DNA from: Acidimicrobiia bacterium
Lineage (GTDB): Bacteria; Actinomycetota; Acidimicrobiia; Acidimicrobiales; Iamiaceae
DNA length: 7,602 nucleotides
Reading direction: 5' to 3'
NCBI GenBank assembly: GCA_019247975.1
Contig: JAFBAD010000003.1
Span: forward strand, 1 to 7,602
In this document: in pieces, positions 1-7,602 of the stretch
Layout of the letters: every line of letters begins with the position of its first letter
How positions within the stretch are numbered: position 1 is the stretch's first letter
The notes under the pieces: model-generated
The model's input: the letters and a program-made list of their open reading frames with translations, nothing else
Database searches by the model: none
Told to the model about the DNA's origin: nothing
Position numbers and translations under genes: made by a program

Positions 1-984
1 CCGGCCCACCCCGACTTCCCGAGCCACGGCTTCGTGGTGCGCCGCCGCGACCTCGACGAGATGGTGGCCGAGCGAGCGGTGAAGGCCGGCGCCAGCGTCG
101 TGCAGGGCACCGAGGCGCTGCGCCCGCTCCTGCGGGACGGGCTCGTGCGCGGCGCGGTGGTCGAGGACAAGGAGTCGGGCGTCCGGCGCGAGATCTCGGC
201 CCGCTACACGGTCGTCGCCGACGGCTCGCTGTCGCGCTTCGGTCGGGCCCTCGGGACCGCCCGCAACCGGTCGTACCCGCAGGGCATGGCGATCCGCGGC
301 TACTACGAGAGCCCGCTCCACGACGACCCGTGGATCGAGAGCGCGCTCGACGTGCGCGACCGGTCCGGTGCGTCGCTGCCCGGCTACGGCTGGATCTTCC
401 CGGTCGGCGACGGGACGGTGAACGTGGGCGTCGGCCTGCTGTCCACCTTCCGCGACTGGAAGCAGGTGAACACCTCGCACCTGATGACGGAGTTCGCCGC
501 GACCGCGCCGGCGTACTGGGGCCTCTCCCCCGAGGGCTCGTGCGGCCCGCCGACCGGCGGCCGCATCCCGATGGCGGGCTCGGTCAACCCGAAGGTCGGT
601 CCGACGTGGGCGGTGATCGGCGACGCGGCCGGCTCGGTCAACCCGTTCAACGGCGAGGGCATCGACTACGCGTACGAGACCGGTCGCATGGTGGCCGGCC
701 TGCTCGACGAGGCGCTCACCACCGGCGACGGCATGGCCCTGCAGCGCTACCCCACGCTCCTCGACGAGGAGTACGGCCTCTACTTCAAGGTCGCCCGGCT
801 GTTCTCGAAGGCGATCGGCAACCCCGCGCTCATGCGCGAGCTGACCCGGGTCGGCATGCAGTCACGCACGCTCATGGAGTGGGTGCTGCGCATCATGGCC
901 AACCTGTTGCGTGAGGACGAGCTCGGCCCGGCCGAGGCCGCCTACCGCTCGGTCGCGGCGATCGTGGGCAAGCTGCCCGACTGA
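1..984 (+). CDS. Geranylgeranyl reductase family FAD-dependent oxidoreductase, MenJ-like (5' end missing)
   Basis: The frame is open from base 1, so the gene starts upstream; 327 residues are visible before the TGA at 982-984. Family members are about 400 residues, so roughly 80 N-terminal residues, including the dinucleotide-binding GxGxxG, lie outside. Seen in the visible part: VVRRRDLDEMV (residues 12-22), an ADGSLSRFGRALG segment typical of group-A flavoprotein hydroxylases/reductases, GYGWIFPVGDGTVNVGVG, and the second FAD motif GDAAGSVNPFNGEGI at about residues 207-221. The family reduces isoprenoid double bonds. In actinobacteria a MenJ-type member partly saturates the menaquinone side chain, which is the likeliest role here, acting at the membrane face. 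Reduction of lipid or phytyl-type chains is the alternative. The family is secure; the substrate is inferred. The 3' end overlaps the convergent lgt by 43 bp. Confidence 0.88.
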   Translation, partial: PAHPDFPSHGFVVRRRDLDEMVAERAVKAGASVVQGTEALRPLLRDGLVRGAVVEDKESGVRREISARYTVVADGSLSRFGRALGTARNRSYPQGMAIRGYYESPLHDDPWIESALDVRDRSGASLPGYGWIFPVGDGTVNVGVGLLSTFRDWKQVNTSHLMTEFAATAPAYWGLSPEGSCGPPTGGRIPMAGSVNPKVGPTWAVIGDAAGSVNPFNGEGIDYAYETGRMVAGLLDEALTTGDGMALQRYPTLLDEEYGLYFKVARLFSKAIGNPALMRELTRVGMQSRTLMEWVLRIMANLLREDELGPAEAAYRSVAAIVGKLPD

Positions 985-1823
985 TCGGTCTCCTCGGCGA
1001 CCAGCGCGGCGGTCTGCTTGCGCTTGCGGACCAGGATCCAGATGCCGGCCGCGGTCGTGATGATGCAGGCGTACTGGGCGCCGGTGAGCCCGAGCTTGGT
1101 CTCGTCGTTCACCCGCAGGAAGTCGAGCAGGAACCGCTGCGGTCCGTAGATGAGGCAGAAGAGGCCCATGGCCGTGCCGGGGACGATCGGCGGGCGCCGC
1201 TCGAGCAGCCACAGGAGGAACCCGGCGGTGATCGCCATGATGATCAGCTCGTAGATCGCCGTGTTGTGGAACACCATGCCCTCGACGATCGGCCGGTTGC
1301 CGAGCGCGGGCTCGCGCAGGTCACCGCCCTTGTAGCGGACCATCAGCGGGAACCAGCTCGCACCCCACGTCGACCCGAAGTGCTCGCCGACCGCGGTGCA
1401 CCCGATCCGCCCGAAGGCGACGCCGGCCGCGAGACCGGCCGCGCAGCCGTCGGCCAGCCGCCACTTCTTGAGCGTCGGCCACTTGCGGACCGTGGGCAGC
1501 GCCACGACGACTGCGAGCGCGAACCCACCGGAGAACTGCAGGCCGCCGTTCCACATGGCGATGAGGTCCACCGGCTCGTTGATCTGGTCCCAGTTGGCGA
1601 CGTCCCACGCCAGCCGTGACCCGACCACGCCGGCGATGACGAGCCAGGTGGCCAGGCGGTAGGTCTCCTCGCGGGGGACCCCCCAGCGCTCGCCGTAGCG
1701 CCCGGCGATCCAGCACCCGCTGAGGATGCCGAGGCCCACCATCAGCCCGAAGGTCCGGAGCTGGAAGCCGCCGATCTCGAACAGCGTGGGGAACGTGTGG
1801 TACGGGATCGCCCCGACTTCCAT
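942..1823 (-). CDS. lgt: Prolipoprotein diacylglyceryl transferase, divergent (Lgt)
   Basis: Encodes 293 residues, the usual size for Lgt, a polytopic inner-membrane enzyme that moves diacylglycerol from phosphatidylglycerol to the lipobox cysteine of prolipoproteins. About seven hydrophobic segments are visible (roughly residues 24-41, 57-74, 98-109, 126-146, 190-207, 216-235, 249-265). Family landmarks are the N-terminal RTFGLMVGLG, WNGGLQFSGGF (91-101), GRIGCTAVGEHFG (138-150) and YGPQRFLLDFLR (226-237). Arg139, Glu147, Gly150 and Arg230 match conserved positions. However, the usual His of the HGG motif is Ser98 and the usual Asn of GRxGNFxN is Cys142. The ATG at 1823 follows the zwf stop by 5 bp, with a modest AGGA nine bases upstream. 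The last ~13 codons lie inside the convergent reductase gene, and the soluble C-terminal tail looks unconstrained. A Lgt-like paralogue with altered activity is possible. Confidence 0.86.
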   Translation of the reverse strand: MEVGAIPYHTFPTLFEIGGFQLRTFGLMVGLGILSGCWIAGRYGERWGVPREETYRLATWLVIAGVVGSRLAWDVANWDQINEPVDLIAMWNGGLQFSGGFALAVVVALPTVRKWPTLKKWRLADGCAAGLAAGVAFGRIGCTAVGEHFGSTWGASWFPLMVRYKGGDLREPALGNRPIVEGMVFHNTAIYELIIMAITAGFLLWLLERRPPIVPGTAMGLFCLIYGPQRFLLDFLRVNDETKLGLTGAQYACIITTAAGIWILVRKRKQTAALVAEETDQSGSLPTIAATER

Positions 1824-1828
1824 GGGGC

Positions 1829-3255
1829 TCAATCCTGGTCGGGCGGGATCGGGTCCCGCCAGCCGCCGACGTCCTCGGCGAGGGCGTCGGCCGCCGCCGG
1901 GCCCATCGAACCCTCCTTGTACAGGAGGGTCTCGGGCGGGTGCTCGAGCACCGGAGCGACGATCCGCCACTGCTCCTCGAGGCTGTCGGAGCGGCCGAAG
2001 CGGCGGCGGTCCCCCTCGAGCGCGTCCTCGAGGAGGCGCTGGTACGCCTCTTCGCGTCGGCCGAGCGCACGGTCGTAGGACACGTCGAGGTCGATCGGCT
2101 GGGTGACCAGCTGGTCGCCGGGCTTCTTCGCCTGGAGGTGGAGGGTGACGCCGTCGTTGCTGCCCATGCGGAAGCGCAGCTCGTTCGGTGCGGCCCGGCG
2201 GTGACCGGCCTCGGCGAAGAGGAGGCGGGGCGGTTCGGTGAAGCGCACGACGGCTTCGGTGGCCGTCGTCTTCATCGACTTGCCGGTGCGGATGAGCCAC
2301 GGCACGCCGGCCCACCGCCACGAGTCGATCTCGAAGCGCATCGCCACGTAGGTCTCGACGTCCGAGCCGGCCTGCACGCCCTCGTCGTTGGCGTACCCGC
2401 GGTACTGGCCTCGCACGACGTCGGCCGGATCGATCGCCTGCATCTGGCGGAACAAGCGGGTTTTCTCGTCGGCCAGCGCGTCCGCGTCGGCTGCGACCGG
2501 CGGTTCCATGGCCATCAGGGCGACGATCTGCAGCAGGTGGTTCTGCACGACGTCGCGCAGCGCGCCGACCGTCTCGTAGAACTTCCCGCGGCTGCCCACC
2601 CCGAAGCTCTCGGCCATCGTGATCTGCACGCTCGAGATGAAGTTGCGGTTCCAGATCGGCTCGAGCAGCGAGTTGGCGAACCGGAACACGAGCAGGTTCT
2701 CGACCGACTCCTTCCCGAGGAAGTGGTCGATGCGGTACACGGAGGTCTCGGGGAAGCACCGGTGCAGGCAGTCGTTGAGCTCGCGAGCCGATGCGAGGTC
2801 ACGACCGAACGGCTTCTCGACGACGACGCGCGCGTCCTTCGTCAGCCCGACCCGGTCGAGGCCGTCGATCACGTCGTCGAACAGCGCGGGCGGGATGGCG
2901 AGGTAGAAGAGCGGACGCTCGATGCCCGCGGCCTTGATCTTGCTCGCCAGCTCGTCGAAGGTGCCGGCCTCGCGGTAGTCACCCGAGAGGTACGTGAGCC
3001 GGTCGAGCAGTTCACCGAGGACCTTCTCGTCGACCTCGTCGACCGCCGCGGTCACCGCCTCCCGGCAGCGGTCGCGCATCTGCTCGTCGCTCCACTCCGA
3101 CGACGACACGCCGATGACCGGAACCTTGATGCGCTCGTCCTCGGCCAGGCCGTACAGCGCGGGGTACAGCTTCTTCGCGGCGAGGTCGCCGGTCGCGCCG
3201 AAGAGCACGATGCCGTCGGCCGACGGCGACGCGTCCTTCGACGCGGAGCGTGCCA

Positions 3256-3256
<1 letters not shown>
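1829..3256 (-). CDS. zwf: Glucose-6-phosphate 1-dehydrogenase
   Basis: Encodes 475 residues, slightly short for the family (about 480-510). It oxidises glucose-6-phosphate to 6-phosphoglucono-1,5-lactone in the cytosol, the entry to the oxidative pentose phosphate pathway. Seen: the dinucleotide-binding FGATGDLAAKKLYPAL (19-34), EKPFGRDL (147-154), the active-site signature RIDHFLGKE (175-183), and RDVVQNHLLQ, whose His240 matches the catalytic base of the Leuconostoc enzyme. The start is GTG at 3254-3256. It shares its first base with the gnd stop (TAGTG) and has AGAAGG seven bases upstream; the open frame runs on upstream but only through gnd. Oddities: Thr22 and Ser52 sit where the Lys/Arg that bind the NADP 2'-phosphate are found in E. 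coli, so coenzyme preference may be NAD+ or dual. No opcA (the actinobacterial G6PDH assembly protein) lies next to it. Confidence 0.96.
1833..1836 (-). promoter_or_regulatory. Possible ribosome binding site of lgt
   Basis: The minus strand reads AGGA, nine bases before the lgt ATG and within the final zwf codons. The match is short and the spacing slightly long, so re-initiation by ribosomes finishing zwf 5 bp upstream probably matters as well. Confidence 0.45.
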
Positions 3257-4130
<874 letters not shown>

Positions 4131-4134
<4 letters not shown>

Positions 4135-5660
4135 CTGGCTACCTCCACCAGGTCGTCGAGGGACACGCGCCCGGCCCGCAGCCCGTGGCGGCGCAGGGTC
4201 AGCAGATCGCCGTCGGCCTGCGCGTGCTTGAGCGAGGAGAACGTGTAGTCGGCGCCGGGCACGTCGACGTCGTCGGGATCGTCGCCCACCACCTGGACGA
4301 ACACGCCCGTGGGCGGGCCTCCCTTGTGCAGCTGGCCGGTCGAGTGCAGGAAGCGGGGGCCGATGCCGACGGTCGTCGCGACACGGAAGCGATCGCGGAT
4401 CGCGGTGCGGGCGTCCTCGAGCGCATCGACCACCCCGGACTCCGGGTCGACGTAGGCCTGGATGGCCACGTAGTCGCCGGGGACCACCTGGTCGAACAGG
4501 CCCTGGAGGGGCTCGACCTCGATGTCGGGCGGCCCGCTCTTCAGCACCGAGGCGGTGGCTTCCTTGGCCTCGGCCACGTTCGGCTGGTCGAACGGGTTGA
4601 TGTCGAGGACCGCGCCGCAGACTGCGGTGGCGAGCTCCCAGAGCATCACGAGGCTCCCGAGCTCGAGCGGATCGCCGTACGGGATCTCGACCACCGGGTG
4701 CCCGGCTTCGGCCAGCGGAGCCAGCCCGTGGTGGTCGCCGATGCCCACGAACAGCCGGTCGTCGCCGTACACCTCGGGCGGCCCGAGGCGCTCGCCGGCG
4801 ATGGGGATCACGCCGGTGCCCTGCTTGCCGGTCGACTCGGCGAGCAGCTGCTCGAGCCACAGTCCGAACGTCTCGATGTCCTGGTCGATGACGAGCGTGA
4901 CCTTGTCCCGGCCCGCCTTCACCGCCGCGCCGAGCACCGCGCCGAGGCGCAGTGCCGGGTTGGTCGCCTGGTCGACGTCGGGGCCGATCTTCGCGGTCAT
5001 GTCCTGCGCGGTCGCGAGCAGGCCGGCCCAGTCGACGCCGGCCAGTACGGCCGGGACGATGCCGAAGTACGACAGCGCCGAGTAGCGCCCGCCGATGTCG
5101 GGGCGGTTCTCGAAGGTCGCCCGGAAGCCGCGCTCGGTCGCCAGCGCGCCGAGCGCCGAACCGGGATCGGTGATCACCGCGAACTGCTCGGGCCGGCCGA
5201 TGCGGGCCCAGAACGTCTCGAGGTGGCTGCGGGTCTCGACCGTCGATCCCGACTTCGACGAGGCGACGAACAGCGTGGCGTCGTCCGGGCACTCGTGGCC
5301 GATGCGGGCGACCGCCGCGGGATCGGTCGTGTCGAGCACGCGCAGCTCGGGCCCACCGGCGGCCGGCGGGAACGTGCGGGCGAGCACCTCGGGGAAGAGG
5401 CTCGAGCCGCCCATGCCCATCACGACGACGTGGGTGAGCCCGTCGGCTACCGCGGTGGCGGCGAAGGTGTCGAGCCGCTCGCGGTCGGCCAGCACCTCGG
5501 GGACGACGTGCAGCCAGCCGAGCCGATCGGCCACCTCGGTGGGATCGTCCTGCCAGACGGTGTGGTCACCGGCCCACGCCCGCTCCACGACCTTGCGTTC
5601 GACGAGGTCAGCGATCGTTGCGTCGACCGCGTCCTGCAACGGACCGAGCCTCTCATTCAT
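4131..5660 (-). CDS. pgi: Glucose-6-phosphate isomerase
   Basis: Encodes 509 residues. It interconverts glucose-6-phosphate and fructose-6-phosphate, so it sets the split between glycolysis and the oxidative branch encoded just downstream. Seen: two SIS-type sugar-phosphate domains with GMGGSSLFPEV (82-92), SSKSGSTVET (134-143), the PGI signature DIGGRYSALSYFG (188-200), catalytic Glu275 in LAESTGKQGTG, INPFDQP (354-360) and STGQLHKGGPPTG (440-452) near the C-terminus. The N-terminal WAGDHTVWQDDPTEV...RLGWL and the LHKGGPPTG end resemble the Pgi half of transaldolase-Pgi fusion proteins, but no transaldolase part is present: the hemL stop lies only 10 bp upstream of the ATG. No good Shine-Dalgarno is seen there, so translation probably depends on ribosomes coming from hemL. 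The 3' end overlaps gnd by 4 bp. Confidence 0.95.
4142..4146 (-). promoter_or_regulatory. Ribosome binding site of gnd
   Basis: The minus strand reads GGAGG here, seven bases before the gnd ATG and inside the last pgi codons. It is the strongest Shine-Dalgarno match in the window, and it fixes the gnd start at the ATGA overlap. Confidence 0.8.
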
Positions 5661-5670
5661 GGGGACGTTT

Positions 5671-6981
5671 CTATCCCGGGGCGGGGGTGCCCACTCCCGA
5701 GCGGGCCGCGACGACCTCGAGCGCGGCCTCGCCGGCGGCCTCGGCGATGCGGTCGATGGTGCCGTCGTCGTGGGCCAGCCCGGGGAAGGCGACCTCGTAG
5801 GCGCCGGGCGCCAGGGCCACGCCGCGGCGGAGCATCCCGTGGAAGAAGGCGGCGTACGCTGCCTCGTCGGTGGCGCGCGCGTCGACGTAGTCCACCGGCT
5901 GGTGATCGCCGAAGTAGAGGCCCACCAGGCCGGGCAGCGCGGAGGTGCGGGCCTCGAGCCCGGCGCCGTCGAACGCGGCCTGGAGACCGGCCGCGAGCAC
6001 CGTGGCCCGCTGATCGAGCAGCTCGTAGGCCGCGTCGTCGAGCAGGGACAGCGCGGCCAACCCCGCCGCGGTGGCGAGTGGGTTCCCCGACAAGGTGCCG
6101 GCCTGGTACACGGGTCCGAGGGGCGCCAGGTGGTCCATGAGGTCGGCCCGGCCGCCGAAGGCACCCACGTTGAGCCCGCCACCGATGACCTTGCCGAAGC
6201 ACGACAGGTCGGGCCGCACGCCGAAGCGGCCCTGCGCGCCGCCGCGCCCCACGCGGAAGCCGGTGATGACCTCGTCGAAGACCAGCAGCGCTCCGACGCG
6301 GTCGCACTCGGCCCGCAGCCCGGCGAGGAAGCCCTCGGCCGGCTGGACGAGACCCATGTTGGCGGCCACCGGTTCGACGATCACGCAGGCAACGGTGTCG
6401 TCGAGCGTGGGCACGACGTTGTACGGCGCGATCGTCGTCTCGGCGACCGCGGACGCAGGCACCCCCGCCGAGCCAGGAACGGTGTCGGCTGCGTCCAGCA
6501 GCGCGACGCCGCTGCCGCTGTCCGCGAGGAGCGCGTCCTCGTGACCGTGGTAGTTGCCCGCGAACTTCACGATGCGGGTCCGACCCGTCGCGCCGCGCGC
6601 CAGCCGGATGGCCGACATGGTGGCCTCGGTGCCGCTCGACACCATGCGGACCTTCTCGCAGGAGGGCACCCGCTCCGCGATCGCCTCGGCCAGCAGGACC
6701 TCGCGCAACGTCGGCGCGCCGTAGGAGGTCCCGTCGCCCGCCGCCGCGCGAACCGCGTCGACGATCTCCGGGCGCGCGTGGCCGGCGATGATCGCCCCGT
6801 AGGACTGGACGAGGTCGAGGTACTCGGTCCCCTCGACGTCCCACACCCGCGGGCCGTTCGCCCGGGCCACGAAGTACGGCGTTCCGCCGACCGAGCGGAA
6901 CGCCCGCACCGGCGAGTTGACCCCGCCGGGGATGACCCGCTCCGCGCGCTCGAAGAGCGCGTCGTTGCTCGCGTCGGCCAT
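5671..6981 (-). CDS. hemL: Glutamate-1-semialdehyde 2,1-aminomutase
   Basis: Encodes 436 residues, the normal length for this PLP-dependent class-III aminotransferase-fold enzyme. It isomerises glutamate-1-semialdehyde to 5-aminolevulinate, so the organism uses the C5 (glutamyl-tRNA) route to tetrapyrroles. Seen: GGVNSPVRAFRSVGG (19-33), PLP phosphate-binding SSGTEATMSAIRLAR (115-129), NYHGHEDALL (143-152), the PLP aspartate in VFDEVITGFRVG (Asp236) and the Schiff-base lysine in CFGKVIGGGLNVGAFGG (Lys264). The VNSPVRAF and HGHEDALL blocks distinguish it from ornithine/GABA aminotransferases. Asn271 replaces the proline often found after GGGL/M in this motif. The ATG shares a base with the hemB stop (TGATG). 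No strong Shine-Dalgarno precedes it, only a distant GAAG, so coupling to hemB translation is likely. Confidence 0.96.
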   Translation of the reverse strand: MADASNDALFERAERVIPGGVNSPVRAFRSVGGTPYFVARANGPRVWDVEGTEYLDLVQSYGAIIAGHARPEIVDAVRAAAGDGTSYGAPTLREVLLAEAIAERVPSCEKVRMVSSGTEATMSAIRLARGATGRTRIVKFAGNYHGHEDALLADSGSGVALLDAADTVPGSAGVPASAVAETTIAPYNVVPTLDDTVACVIVEPVAANMGLVQPAEGFLAGLRAECDRVGALLVFDEVITGFRVGRGGAQGRFGVRPDLSCFGKVIGGGLNVGAFGGRADLMDHLAPLGPVYQAGTLSGNPLATAAGLAALSLLDDAAYELLDQRATVLAAGLQAAFDGAGLEARTSALPGLVGLYFGDHQPVDYVDARATDEAAYAAFFHGMLRRGVALAPGAYEVAFPGLAHDDGTIDRIAEAAGEAALEVVAARSGVGTPAPG

Positions 6982-7602
6982 CAGCCGAGCGCTTCGGCCG
7001 CGTCGCGTGCGAAGTACGTGAGGATCAGATCGGCGCCGGCCCGCTTGATGGCGGTCAGGTGCTCCATCGCCACCGCGGGACCGTCGATCCAGCCCCGCTC
7101 GGCGGCCGCCTTGACCATCGCGTACTCACCGGACACGTGGTAGGCCGCGAGCGGGAGATCGACCTCCTGTCGGGCTTGCGCGATCACGTCGAGGTAGGCG
7201 AGCGCGGGCTTCACCATGATCAGGTCCGCGCCCTCGGCCACATCGGCGCGGATCTCCTCCATCGCCTCGCGCCGGTTGCCCGGCTCCTCCTGGTAGGAGC
7301 GGCGGTCACCGCCGCCGATGATCTCGACGTCGACCGCCTCTCGGAACGGGCCGTAGAGCGCGGAGGCGAACTTCGCCGCGTAGGCGAGGATCGCGGTCTG
7401 CTCGTGGCCGGCGCCGTCGAGCGCCGCTCGGATCGCACCGACCTGGCCGTCCATCATCCCGGACGGGGCGACGATGTCCGCGCCGGCCTCGGCCTGCGCC
7501 AGCGCGACCTCGGCGTAGCGCTCGAGCGTGGCGTCGTTGTCGACCTCGCCCGCCGCGGTCACGATCCCGCAGTGGCCGTGGTCGGTGTACTCGTCGAGGC
7601 AC
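6981..7602 (-). CDS. hemB: Porphobilinogen synthase (delta-aminolevulinic acid dehydratase), 5' end missing
   Basis: The frame is open to the right edge, giving the C-terminal 206 residues of a protein normally about 325 long. The first visible Cys matches E. coli Cys120, so about 120 residues are missing. The enzyme condenses two 5-aminolevulinates to porphobilinogen. Seen: the metal-site block CLDEYTDHGHCG at the very start, GEVDNDATLE, QAEAGADIVAPSGMMDGQV, the first Schiff-base lysine in AYAAKFASALYGPFREA, and the second in LIMVKPALAYLDV. The middle metal ligand is Asp instead of Cys, a mixed zinc/magnesium-type motif. Both active-site lysines are intact, so the enzyme should be functional. 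The GTG at 7560-7562 is an internal valine, since homology continues upstream of it. It is the first visible gene of the block, feeding directly into hemL with a 1-bp overlap; other hem genes may lie upstream, outside the window. Confidence 0.96.
   Translation of the reverse strand, partial: CLDEYTDHGHCGIVTAAGEVDNDATLERYAEVALAQAEAGADIVAPSGMMDGQVGAIRAALDGAGHEQTAILAYAAKFASALYGPFREAVDVEIIGGGDRRSYQEEPGNRREAMEEIRADVAEGADLIMVKPALAYLDVIAQARQEVDLPLAAYHVSGEYAMVKAAAERGWIDGPAVAMEHLTAIKRAGADLILTYFARDAAEALG

Noticed and set aside
960..986. Hairpin GGGCA-AGC-TGCCC flanked by GATC, as a bidirectional terminator
   Set aside because: The stem is only 5 bp, with an internal loop before the GATC pairing and no T tract on either strand. 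Such stems occur often by chance at this G+C.
1824..2759. Upstream extension of the lgt frame to a start at 2759
   Set aside because: That part is Arg/Pro-rich and antisense to nothing conserved in this frame, being a shadow of zwf. The ATG at 1823 gives a normal-length Lgt with the expected N-terminus.
5661..5670. Possible promoter or terminator between hemL and pgi
   Set aside because: There are only 10 bases between stop and start, with no promoter-like element or hairpin.
4185..6140. Long plus-strand open frame (651 codons) opposite pgi and hemL
   Set aside because: Its translation is Arg/Ala/Gly/His-rich with no recognisable motif, while the minus strand holds two complete enzymes with intact catalytic residues. 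Long antisense frames are expected at this G+C.
5095..7143. Plus-strand open frame (682 codons) opposite pgi, hemL and hemB
   Set aside because: It crosses three well-supported minus-strand genes and has low-complexity composition, as expected of a shadow frame.

Overview
The window reads as an ordinary, very gene-dense piece of chromosome from a high-GC bacterium. By eye the G+C is around 70%, with third codon positions almost always G or C. The protein styles (a MenJ-like reductase, actinobacterial-looking HemB and HemL, a divergent Lgt) suggest an actinobacterium, perhaps class Acidimicrobiia. That placement is inference from remembered family patterns and has not been tested.

Layout: bases 1-984 (+) hold the last 327 codons of a geranylgeranyl-reductase-family flavoprotein. 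Everything else lies on the minus strand as one tight block. Read in the direction of transcription (right to left) it is hemB (cut by the window edge, 6981-7602), hemL (5671-6981), pgi (4131-5660), a short-form gnd (3256-4134), zwf (1829-3256) and lgt (942-1823). Junctions are TGATG (hemB/hemL, 1-bp overlap), a 10-bp gap (hemL/pgi), ATGA (pgi/gnd, 4-bp overlap), TAGTG (gnd/zwf, 1-bp overlap) and a 5-bp gap (zwf/lgt). This strongly suggests one polycistronic message with translational coupling. The lgt 3' end runs 43 bp into the 3' end of the convergent reductase gene. There is no intergenic stretch longer than 10 bp, so no promoter, RNA gene, repeat or mobile element is expected or seen.

Functionally the block joins two steps of tetrapyrrole synthesis (HemL makes 5-aminolevulinate by the glutamate/C5 route, HemB condenses two of these to porphobilinogen) to the glucose-6-phosphate node. 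Pgi interconverts glucose-6-P and fructose-6-P, Zwf oxidises glucose-6-P to 6-phosphogluconolactone, and Gnd oxidises 6-phosphogluconate to ribulose-5-P. Lgt, the lipoprotein lipidation enzyme, is last. No 6-phosphogluconolactonase, opcA, transaldolase or transketolase gene lies in the block.

I see no previously undescribed system here. The points worth a second look are residue-level: Zwf and Gnd both lack expected NADP-type discriminators, Lgt has two substitutions in its catalytic motifs, HemB has a mixed Cys/Asp/Cys metal motif, Pgi is a stand-alone version of the type known from transaldolase-Pgi fusions, and two convergent genes overlap at their 3' ends.
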